Shown in pieces: positions 26,465 through 35,018 of a stretch of DNA of 64,000 nt (within the stretch, counting starts at the first letter, position 1; each line of letters opens with the position of its first letter). The translations under genes were made by a program, and so were the position numbers. The stretch is from NCBI RefSeq assembly GCF_022814865.1, contig NZ_JAKVRD010000002.1, positions 62,001 to 126,000 on the forward strand, written 5' to 3'. Origin of the DNA: Shimia aestuarii (GTDB lineage: Bacteria; Pseudomonadota; Alphaproteobacteria; Rhodobacterales; Rhodobacteraceae). Below the pieces are notes generated by a model, which saw only the letters and a program-made list of their open reading frames with translations, had not been told where the DNA came from and searched no databases.

Positions 26465-29400
26465 TCGGCCACCGTCACCTCGCCGCTGGCGGTATTGGCG
26501 CGGTACTGCGGGCGATACATATCCTCGACCGAAGCGGCTGGATGATGGAACGTCCCCGGCGACACAGCGCGCAGCATGTAGGCGAGGCGGAAGCTCTTGT
26601 CCGAGCGCCAATCCACTGCGGCAAGGAAGCGATCCGAGCGGAACTCGGCGTTCTGTGTCGCGGCGGGTTTGAGCCAGTCGAGTTCGCGGATATCGCCGCT
26701 TGCCAGAAGGTTGGGATTGTCGATCTCGAACCCGGCGGGAAGCGGGTCGTTGACCATGAGACGCGCGCCGCCTTTCTCGAACGGTGTCACGGTGAGGACG
26801 GCGACGAGGCGATCCCCGGATCGGGCGCCGTCGAGCGTTGCCGGTTGGCCATCGGTGGTGAAATAACTGCGCTCGATCGAATAGCCATAGCCCCCCGCCG
26901 TGAGCGGGTAGTTCGGCACACCAAGTGACGTCACGGTCAGGTAGGTATCGCGCTCGCCTTGATTGCTGATGAGGAGAGGATCAAAGGCCAGCTCGTTCTC
27001 GAAGCTTCGGATGAGCGGGCTGTCCTGTGTCGCGCCGTTGACTGTCAGGGCGCCGCTTGCGCTATCTTCGATGAGAGCGTTTGCCGCCATCAGGGACCAA
27101 ACGGATTCCTGGGTCGATAGAGACCGATCCGCGTTGCCGATGCGAGCCGAAAGGCGGTCGCGGTCGATACGGGCGCTTCCTGCTTCCACGGCGAGGGTCA
27201 GGAGGCCCGCTGTATCGCGCAGGTTTGTGCCATAATCGACGCGCCAGAGCGGCTTTGACGCATCCTGCATCCGCCCGTCCATCAGGCGCGATGCGATATC
27301 GAACATGCGGTCCGCGCGGGTTTGGTCGCCGTAGAAGGCAAGCGCTGCGCCAATCTGAGCGGCGGCGAGCGGCGTGGCGAAGGCCTCGGCCTTGACGTCT
27401 GCGTAATAGCGCAGATCGCCCATATTGGCCGCGCCTTCACGCGCCAAGACCATCAGCGCATAGGCAATGTCTTCGCCGCCCTTGTCGAAGTCGGGCGCAT
27501 AGTTCACCCGGTTGCGCAGGTTGTCGAGCGCGGTGCGAAAGGCGCGATCCGGCACGTCATAGCCTTTACCGCGTGCACGGCTCAGGAAATCGGACACATA
27601 GGCATCGAGCCAGAAATCGCCCGATCCCGCGCGCCAGAGACCGAAGGCGCCGTTGCTTGCTTGCCGGGTGAGAATGACCGAGATGGCGTCGTCGATGCGG
27701 GATTGCATCTTCTCTTCTGCGCCCATGCCGAGGGCGTTGCTCACAGATTCAAAATAGAGCAGCGGAAGGGCCTTGGAGGTGATCTGCTCGGTGCAGCCAT
27801 ACGGATAGCGATCCAGCGTGCGCAGGAGGCCCGGCGCATCGAAGCGGGCGATTGGGCCAGCGGAGATCACCGCGGACCCTGTGCCGGGGCGCAGATTGGC
27901 AAAGAGGTTCGCGTCGAGCATGAAGCTGTCGCCCGCCGCGAGAGAGAGGCGCTGTGTCGTGCTGATTTCGGGATCATTGGCGCGCACAGGTAGCGTCAGG
28001 GACTTCACCAGTTGCTTGCCATCAGGCGTTGTCAGGGCGATGCGTAGAATATGGTCTCCGACTTCCGAGGCCCGAACCGGGATCGAAAGCTGTTCCGTCG
28101 CGCCTTTGTCGAGGCTAAGGCCAGAAGGCACGGAGCCTGCGAGCGTCACACCCTCGCCAGAGACATCAAGGCCCATTCGACCGGTTGCGCCTTCGACATG
28201 GGTCAGTTCGAGAAGCAAGCGGCTTTCATCACCGGGGGCAAGGAAGCGCGGCAGGCTCGCGGTCACGACGACCGGATCGCGGACGATGGTCTCGGTATCG
28301 GCTTGTCCAACGGCGGACGGCGTCCAAGCGATGGCCATGAGGCGGACAGAGCCGTTGAATTCAGGCATGTCGAAGGAAATTGTCGCCGTACCTTCCGAGC
28401 CGATTTCGACCGGCCCTTCAAAATAGGCGACGAGTTCTTCGGTCGGGGGCGGGGATTGGAACGAAGCCCCTGCCGCCGCATCACCGCCAGAGCGCAGCGC
28501 GCCCATCTCGCCAGAAAGACCGTCGATCAGGCGGCCATAGATATCGCGGATCTCCATGCCAAGGCGGCGCTGGCCGAAATAGTGATCGGACGGATCGGGC
28601 GATTTGAAACTGGTCATGTTGAGGATACCGACATCCACCGCCGCGAGCGTCACGTAGGCCGTTTCGCCCTCAGCGATACCATCGACACTGACCACGACGT
28701 CAAGCGGGCCGCGCGGGGCGGCGATCTCGGGGGCGTCAATCGACACAGCGAGCTTCTTGTCGCCGGGATCAATCGAGGCATGGGCAAGACCAAGGGCGCG
28801 GGATGGTGTTTGTTCGGCCTCTGCATCCGCCGGACGCAGCACCGAGGCCGTCACGTAGGCGCCGGTGCCCCAATCGTCGGTGACGGGCACGGGGATGAGG
28901 TTCTCGCCCTCATCGACCTCCACCGCCTGCATGGCGATGAGGCGGTTGGACATGATCGAGACGAGCGCCGTCCCGGCAAAGCGCGGCACAACCCGGAGCA
29001 TCGCGGTCTCACCGGGCTTATAGGCCGGTTTGTCGAGCGATAGTTCAAGCATATCGGGCGTCTTGCTCGTATCGGCGGGGACATACCAACCGGCGTAGAA
29101 ATCGGTCGAGCTTGCGACATATGGGCCGGAGGTGGTTTCGACGACGAGCTCATATTCGCCCCAGTCTACCCCGGCAGTAACCTCGACGGGGGCATCCCCG
29201 AGTGTGATATCACCGCCAGCGATCCGGGTCCGGCGCGTAAGCGGCTCCCAGTCCCAATTTCCATAGCGATGATACCATTGGTAGGTCGTGCGCACGCGGT
29301 TGAGTGTCCATTTTACCTGCATCGGTGCGGTGTGGCCGTCGGGGTGCACGGCGGCGAGTTCGAAGCCTGCATCGCTACCTTCGCGCACGACACCCTCGTC

Positions 29401-31890
29401 AAAGAGCGGTTTGATCCCGATCAGGGGCGTATCAAGGGCGATTGGCGCTGTCTCACGACGTTCCACCGGCCGGCCCGAGCCTTCGAACACACGTGTTGTG
29501 ATCTGAAGTTCGAGGGGGCGTCCGCTTTGCTCTGTGTCCGGGATCGGCAGGTCCAGGAGGGTTTGACCGTTGGCGTCGGTCTCCTTGGCCGAGAAATACT
29601 CGGTCCGTGCGTTGAAGCGTTCGTCGTGACGGCCAAAGTGGTAACCCTTGTAGCCCTCAAGCGTGTCGCGGGCGCGCAGGGTGGCCTGTCCCTCGACGCG
29701 CAAACCAGCTCCCGGTGCGCCGAAGAGATAGCGCGCGTCGAGTGTCGCCGTGGCGGGCCTGGTGCGGGAAAGGGGCGTTTCGGACAGGGTAAGATCAAAG
29801 TCGATCCGCTCGGGCAGGAAGTCCTCGACCAGCAGTTTTTCAACCGCCAGCGGCGCCGCTTCGGGGTCGCTCAGGATCGCGAGCTTCCAAGTGCCACGCG
29901 GCACGGTAGCACCCAATGGGAAGGAAAAGACATGCCCGCCTGCAGCCTCGGCAGAGGAAAGGCGACGCGCATATTCAACCCCATCGGGGCGGGTCAATGT
30001 CGCGGTGAGGGGCAGGTCCGTGAGCGCTTTGGCAACCGCATCGCGGGCCAGTGCGGTCGCGTGGATTGTTTCTCCTGCGCGGTAGGCGCCGCGATCCGTG
30101 GCAAGGAACACATCGACAGGCGGGGCGGGCGGATTGCCCTCGACGCCCCGGTCCGAAAGATCAAAGGCCGGATCAGTAAGCGACAGGAAGGAGAAATCCT
30201 CGCCGCTCTCCATCAAGAGCATTGCGGGAGCTTGGCTTCCTTTGCCGCGGATCAGACCTGCCTCAAATAGGGCATAGCCGTTGGCATCCGCTTGTGTCGT
30301 ACCTAGAACGCGATTGCTTCGCGACAGAAGGGTCAGCTTGGTCTCTGACAGTGCAGAGGCGTTCGACAGGGCGCGCAGCATGACGTGAAGCCCGTCCGTC
30401 CCCGAAAGCGTGGTTGCACCGATATCGGAGAGGATGAACCATTGCGTCGTCGCGGTTTCGTCATAGCGGTCCGCACCGGGAAGATCCGCCGTCAGGGCAT
30501 AGAGGCCGGTCGGCAGATCCTTGATGATATCGCCCATGGGAAGGCGGGTCGTCATGTCGATGTTGAGCGTGTTCTCAACCATGCCTTCGCCGGTCCAGAC
30601 GTCCTCGGCGATATCGCTGCTGAAGCTGTCCATCTGCCAATGGCGCAGGGGTTGGCCGAAATAGTCGTCTTGCAAGGTCCGCAGAATATTGCGGTCGCTC
30701 ACGCGTTGAAGACGTAGCGTGATGGTGTCGAGGTTGACGGTTTCGATGGGAAGACCTGCTTCTTCTGTGCGCGGTAGAACGTAGGCGCGACCGGGGAAGC
30801 GCACCGCCGGAGAGCGATCGCGAACATAGAGCGTCAGTTCGGTATCGCGGGCCAGAGTTTCGCCGCTTTCCGCCGGAAGCCCTTTGCGGAAGGTCAGGCG
30901 ATAGCGCTCGCCGTGCGACACGCCAGTGACACAGATGCGGCGTTCTTCGGCCTCGACGGCAAGGCGCTGATCGGGCAGGCGCAGGTAGGTGGCATAGTCG
31001 ACGCCTGCCTTGACGAGCGGTTCATTGAACTCGGCACAGATGCGCGGTTCGGCAAGGTCGCTTTCGACGCTATGTTCGCTAATCCGGAAGCCGTATTTGG
31101 CGATGGCCTTGTCGAGCGCGGAAATCACATCATCTCGGGGCTGGATCGCTTCGGCGAGGCGGAGAACGTTCAGGCTCTGGCGGCCTTTGCCAGTTTCCTC
31201 GAACATCTCGGCCATGACCATGAGAGAGGAAACGCGCGCCGGATCGTTCGGGGCTCGAAGATAGGCGTTGATGCTTCCATAGAGGGCGCGGCGCAGGTAA
31301 CGGTTCTTGTCTTTCTGGCCGGGCGCGACTTCGCGATTTAGCCGCGCATATTCGAGCCAAAGATCGCTCTTGTCGGTCTTGGCAACCGCCGCTCCGGTCC
31401 AGCGCATGGCATTGAGCGTATCGCCATCGGCGCGTCGCTTCTGGGCGGCGTCGAGCAGGGCTTCGACAGTCCACGGGCCACCGGCATGGATGCGACCGAT
31501 CTGTTCGGCCTGTGACCGGGCCTCGCGCCAATCATATGCGGACAGAAAGGCAAGATCGGGCGCGCGGTTCTGACCAAGGGCGAGTGTCCGTTGATCTGTT
31601 TCGAAGATCTCAGCAGAGATGGCGCCTTCGTAGGGTTGGCGGTCAGAGATATTCTTCTTGGGAAAGCAAGATCCGGCGCGGGAATTGAAGGTAAACGCCT
31701 TGCACTCGGAGTTGGCGATGCAGGCTTTGCTACAGGCTTCGAAGGTTGTGTCGAATATATTGGTCAAATCCCCGCCGTAGAAATCCACATCCCGGCTCAC
31801 AATGGCCCGCCGTTCGGGGATCATATCCTCTTGGGCAAAGGCGAACTGAGCCGTGAGAAGCCCAAGGACGGTCGCGAGAAAAAGGCGCAT
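26461..31890 (-). CDS. Alpha-2-macroglobulin family periplasmic protein with PAN/Apple domain
   Basis: A 1809-residue protease-trap protein of the YfhM/ECAM type, thought to protect the envelope when peptidoglycan is breached. It has a signal peptide (LLTAQFAFAQ), no lipobox, and then a Cys-rich PAN/Apple-like domain (about residues 30-95, SKACIANSECKAFTFNSRAG). MG-type beta domains follow. The thioester motif YGCTEQ has Cys at residue 1366, with the alpha-alpha barrel after it (GAFGLWRAGSGDFWLDAYVS). The thioester is intact, unlike that of the YfaS class. A GGAGAGTG site places the start at 31890. Pairing with pbpC is the well-known arrangement for this family. Confidence 0.92.
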   Translation of the reverse strand: MRLFLATVLGLLTAQFAFAQEDMIPERRAIVSRDVDFYGGDLTNIFDTTFEACSKACIANSECKAFTFNSRAGSCFPKKNISDRQPYEGAISAEIFETDQRTLALGQNRAPDLAFLSAYDWREARSQAEQIGRIHAGGPWTVEALLDAAQKRRADGDTLNAMRWTGAAVAKTDKSDLWLEYARLNREVAPGQKDKNRYLRRALYGSINAYLRAPNDPARVSSLMVMAEMFEETGKGRQSLNVLRLAEAIQPRDDVISALDKAIAKYGFRISEHSVESDLAEPRICAEFNEPLVKAGVDYATYLRLPDQRLAVEAEERRICVTGVSHGERYRLTFRKGLPAESGETLARDTELTLYVRDRSPAVRFPGRAYVLPRTEEAGLPIETVNLDTITLRLQRVSDRNILRTLQDDYFGQPLRHWQMDSFSSDIAEDVWTGEGMVENTLNIDMTTRLPMGDIIKDLPTGLYALTADLPGADRYDETATTQWFILSDIGATTLSGTDGLHVMLRALSNASALSETKLTLLSRSNRVLGTTQADANGYALFEAGLIRGKGSQAPAMLLMESGEDFSFLSLTDPAFDLSDRGVEGNPPAPPVDVFLATDRGAYRAGETIHATALARDAVAKALTDLPLTATLTRPDGVEYARRLSSAEAAGGHVFSFPLGATVPRGTWKLAILSDPEAAPLAVEKLLVEDFLPERIDFDLTLSETPLSRTRPATATLDARYLFGAPGAGLRVEGQATLRARDTLEGYKGYHFGRHDERFNARTEYFSAKETDANGQTLLDLPIPDTEQSGRPLELQITTRVFEGSGRPVERRETAPIALDTPLIGIKPLFDEGVVREGSDAGFELAAVHPDGHTAPMQVKWTLNRVRTTYQWYHRYGNWDWEPLTRRTRIAGGDITLGDAPVEVTAGVDWGEYELVVETTSGPYVASSTDFYAGWYVPADTSKTPDMLELSLDKPAYKPGETAMLRVVPRFAGTALVSIMSNRLIAMQAVEVDEGENLIPVPVTDDWGTGAYVTASVLRPADAEAEQTPSRALGLAHASIDPGDKKLAVSIDAPEIAAPRGPLDVVVSVDGIAEGETAYVTLAAVDVGILNMTSFKSPDPSDHYFGQRRLGMEIRDIYGRLIDGLSGEMGALRSGGDAAAGASFQSPPPTEELVAYFEGPVEIGSEGTATISFDMPEFNGSVRLMAIAWTPSAVGQADTETIVRDPVVVTASLPRFLAPGDESRLLLELTHVEGATGRMGLDVSGEGVTLAGSVPSGLSLDKGATEQLSIPVRASEVGDHILRIALTTPDGKQLVKSLTLPVRANDPEISTTQRLSLAAGDSFMLDANLFANLRPGTGSAVISAGPIARFDAPGLLRTLDRYPYGCTEQITSKALPLLYFESVSNALGMGAEEKMQSRIDDAISVILTRQASNGAFGLWRAGSGDFWLDAYVSDFLSRARGKGYDVPDRAFRTALDNLRNRVNYAPDFDKGGEDIAYALMVLAREGAANMGDLRYYADVKAEAFATPLAAAQIGAALAFYGDQTRADRMFDIASRLMDGRMQDASKPLWRVDYGTNLRDTAGLLTLAVEAGSARIDRDRLSARIGNADRSLSTQESVWSLMAANALIEDSASGALTVNGATQDSPLIRSFENELAFDPLLISNQGERDTYLTVTSLGVPNYPLTAGGYGYSIERSYFTTDGQPATLDGARSGDRLVAVLTVTPFEKGGARLMVNDPLPAGFEIDNPNLLASGDIRELDWLKPAATQNAEFRSDRFLAAVDWRSDKSFRLAYMLRAVSPGTFHHPAASVEDMYRPQYRANTASGEVTVAE

Positions 31891-32030
31891 ATCACTCTCC
31901 ATGAAACAATGCGCGCATGGTGGCATGTGTGCCGCCACCGTGGCAACGATTCCTCCGGTCGGGTTTAAGCCAGTCTTTACCCGTTCACGCCAAATATGAG
32001 TCGGCGAAGCGGGGAAGATCGGTGGCGTAG

Positions 32031-34217
32031 ATGACGTTGACGCATAAACTGGCGGAAGAAAGGCGGGCGCGGCTTGCGGCTGAGCGGTTGCTCGACCTCA
32101 AGCAGGCAGAGCTATTCGCCGCCAACCGGAAGCTCGGGCTTCATGCCGAGGCACTTTCGAACGAGATCGTCGAGACACGCGCCGAGGTCGAGACCGTGCG
32201 AGACGAAAATCAGCGCGTCAAGACCGATCTTCTTGCGGCGAATGAAAAGATAGAGATCGCGGAGCGGCGGCTCTGGCTCTCGATTGAGACGATACAGGAC
32301 GGGTTTGCCTTTTTTGATGCGCGCGATCGGATGATCGGGGCGAACCACGCCTACCTCAAAGTGTTCGATGGCGTCGACGAGATCAAACCCGGTGTGTCTT
32401 ACACTCGGATTCTCGAGGTCATCACCGAAGAAGGGGTCTTTAACATCGGGGATGAACGCCCCGCGGATTGGCGTGCCAAGATGCTGGCGCGGTGGCATCA
32501 GCCTGCACCGCCGCCGATGACACTCCGCCTCTGGAATGGGGAGTATATCAAGCTTATCGACCAACGCGGACACGGCGGCGACATCGTGAGCCTTGCGCTC
32601 AACATCACGGAAACAGTCGCCTATGAGGCGAAACTCAAGGCGGAACAGGCCCGTGCCGAGGCGGCGAGCCGCGCGAAATCGGCGTTTCTGGCCAATATGA
32701 GCCACGAAATTCGGACACCGATGAATGGGATCGTGGGGATGGCGGACCTGTTGAAAGACAGCGCGCTCAGCGACGAACAGGATTTGTTCGTGCAAACCAT
32801 CAAGAATTCTGCCGAGGCGCTTCTCGTCATCATCAACGATGTGCTCGACTATTCCAAGATCGAGGCCGAGAAGCTTGTTCTGCATGCCGAGAGCTTTGAT
32901 CTCGAGCGCTGTATCCATGAGGTGATGACGCTCTTGCAGCCAACGGCGCGAGAGAAGGGGTTATCTCTGGTCGTGGACTACGATCTGTTTCTGCCGACCA
33001 TGTTCGTCGGGGATCCGGGGCGTTTGCGGCAGGTGATGACCAACCTTTTGGGCAACGCGGTCAAGTTCACAGGGGCGGGCCATGTCCTTGTGCGGGTCGT
33101 CGGGACAACGGACACAACCACGGGACATTGCGAGTTGCACATCACCGTGGAAGATACCGGGATCGGCATTCCCGAAGACAAGATCGAGCACATCTTTGGC
33201 GAATTCAATCAGGTGGATGATGAGCGCAACCGCCAGTTCGAGGGGACCGGGCTTGGTCTGTCGATCACCAAGCGCTTGATCACTCTCATGGGCGGCGAAA
33301 TCTGGGTCGACTCGGTCGCCGGGGAGGGGGCGAGTTTCGGTATGCGCGTGACCTTACCCGTGGACGAAGACATGTCCCTCGCCCCGCCGGAGCTGCCACC
33401 GGATATCCGCAAGGTGCTTATTGTGGATGATAAGGCGATCAATCGCACCCTGCTTCAGAAACAGATGGAGCAGATGGGGGCGCGGGTCAGCCTGTGCAGC
33501 AATGCCGCAGAGGCAGGCGATCTCGTGTCCGGGGCGGATCTTGTCCTTGCCGAGGAGGCAATGCCACGGGTCGGTGGCGCGGCATTGGTCGATGCCTTGC
33601 GAACGCAGGGGTGGGGCGGGCCGATTATCCTTCTAAGTGATAATCCGGCTCGGTTCGGTAGCGGCGGCGGCGAAGCAAAGGTCGCGCTTCTCAAGACGCC
33701 AAGCGTGCGGCGGGCCTTGTTCCAGAAGATACATGATCTTTGCCAAGGCGGCCCTTTCACAGACGCAGCGACGGAGGGTGCCGAGGTCGTCTTGGCGCCC
33801 GAAGGGCGGCGCATGCGTATTCTGGCGGCGGAGGATAATAAGACGAACCGGCTTGTCCTGAGCAAGCTGCTCAAGTCGCTCGAAATCGATCTCAGCTTTG
33901 CGGAGAACGGGATTGAGGCGGTAGAGGCGTTTCAGACAGATCGTCCGGATCTCATCTTTATGGATATCTCCATGCCGAAGATGGACGGCAAGGAGGCAAC
34001 GCAGCGCATTCGCGAGATCGAAGGCAACAGCCGAGTGCCGATTATTGCGCTCACGGCGCATGCGGTAGAGGGCGACGAGGAAGGTATCCTCGCCGCCGGG
34101 CTCGATCACTATTTGACCAAACCGCTGCGTAAGGATCAGATATTCAACGCAATCGCGCTCAATTGTCCGCCGGGGGCGTGCGATCCCTTCCCGGATGTGG
34201 CGCGGCCGACGGGTTAG
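32031..34217 (+). CDS. Hybrid sensor histidine kinase with two receiver domains
   Basis: A 728-residue cytoplasmic-looking signalling protein with no membrane span. Residues 1-80 are a coiled coil, about 83-195 a PAS-like domain (ETIQDGFAFFDARDRMIGAN), and then a HisKA with His225 in SHEIRTPMNGI. The HATPase has LLGNAVKFT, DTGIGIP and GTGLGLSI. Two receivers follow. The first (about 456-560) starts LIVDDKAINR but has Glu508 where the phospho-acceptor Asp should be (LAEEAMP). The second (about 600-715) has Asp645 in MDISMP and the conserved Lys of LTKPL. No Hpt domain or cognate partner gene is nearby, so the pathway is unknown. Confidence 0.88.
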   Translation: MTLTHKLAEERRARLAAERLLDLKQAELFAANRKLGLHAEALSNEIVETRAEVETVRDENQRVKTDLLAANEKIEIAERRLWLSIETIQDGFAFFDARDRMIGANHAYLKVFDGVDEIKPGVSYTRILEVITEEGVFNIGDERPADWRAKMLARWHQPAPPPMTLRLWNGEYIKLIDQRGHGGDIVSLALNITETVAYEAKLKAEQARAEAASRAKSAFLANMSHEIRTPMNGIVGMADLLKDSALSDEQDLFVQTIKNSAEALLVIINDVLDYSKIEAEKLVLHAESFDLERCIHEVMTLLQPTAREKGLSLVVDYDLFLPTMFVGDPGRLRQVMTNLLGNAVKFTGAGHVLVRVVGTTDTTTGHCELHITVEDTGIGIPEDKIEHIFGEFNQVDDERNRQFEGTGLGLSITKRLITLMGGEIWVDSVAGEGASFGMRVTLPVDEDMSLAPPELPPDIRKVLIVDDKAINRTLLQKQMEQMGARVSLCSNAAEAGDLVSGADLVLAEEAMPRVGGAALVDALRTQGWGGPIILLSDNPARFGSGGGEAKVALLKTPSVRRALFQKIHDLCQGGPFTDAATEGAEVVLAPEGRRMRILAAEDNKTNRLVLSKLLKSLEIDLSFAENGIEAVEAFQTDRPDLIFMDISMPKMDGKEATQRIREIEGNSRVPIIALTAHAVEGDEEGILAAGLDHYLTKPLRKDQIFNAIALNCPPGACDPFPDVARPTG

Positions 34218-34987
34218 GCTTCGGGCGTGTTGCGCAGAAAGACCCAGCGGTCGCCTTCAGACATGTCGGGCTGATAGGCATAGCCGCCAAGGTCAAAGTC
34301 CTTGAGGCCTTCGGGGTCGGTCAGGCGGCGCTGGATGATGAAACGCGCCATAGAGCCGCGGGCTTTCTTGGCGTAGAAGCTCACGATTTTTGGGAGGCCG
34401 CCCTTGTCCTCCATAAAGACCGGCGTGATGACACGCAGGTTCAGCGCGTCGAGGTCAACCGCGCCGAAGTACTCTTGGCTGGCGCAGTTGACGAGGACAT
34501 GGCTGCCGGTGTCTTTCGCCTGTGCATTAAGTGCGCTGGAGATCTGGCTCCCCCAGAATTCATAGAGGTTCTTGCCGCGCGGGTTTTTGAGGCGGCTGCC
34601 CATCTCGAGGCGATAGGGCTGGATCGCGTCAAGCGGACGCAACACGCCGTAAAGCCCTGAGAGAATGCGCAGGTGGTCCTGCGCCCACGCCATTTCCTCC
34701 GCATCAAGCGACGCGGCCTCGAGGCCGGTATAGGTATCGCCTGCAAAGGCACGCACAGCGGGGCGGGTCGCGAAGGCGTCCGGTTCGGCTTCGAAGGCCT
34801 TAAACCGATCATAGTTCAACGTTGCGAGATTGGCGCTAAGCGACATGAGCTTTTGCAATTGCTCGACGGAGAGGTCGCGCGCAGCCTCTGTCAAGGCGAG
34901 GGCCTCGTCCTGAAAATCCGGCGCGGTGGTGCGGGCCTCAACCGGGTTCCAATCGAGCTTTTTGGCGGGCGACACGACGACGAGCAT
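34214..34987 (-). CDS. yaaA: Peroxide stress protein YaaA
   Basis: A 257-residue DUF328 protein. The family limits free iron and DNA damage during peroxide stress in E. coli, and the fold binds DNA. Diagnostic parts are the N-terminal MLVVVSPAKKLDW, LSGLYGVLRPLDAIQPYRLEMG, KNLYEFWG and the C-terminal FYAKKARGSMARFII. The start at 34987 gives the conserved MLVVVSPAK opening. Its stop overlaps that of the convergent histidine kinase by four bases. Confidence 0.93.
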   Translation of the reverse strand: MLVVVSPAKKLDWNPVEARTTAPDFQDEALALTEAARDLSVEQLQKLMSLSANLATLNYDRFKAFEAEPDAFATRPAVRAFAGDTYTGLEAASLDAEEMAWAQDHLRILSGLYGVLRPLDAIQPYRLEMGSRLKNPRGKNLYEFWGSQISSALNAQAKDTGSHVLVNCASQEYFGAVDLDALNLRVITPVFMEDKGGLPKIVSFYAKKARGSMARFIIQRRLTDPEGLKDFDLGGYAYQPDMSEGDRWVFLRNTPEA

Positions 34988-35018
34988 TGACAGAGACTCC
35001 TTAGATTTCGAGCGAGAC

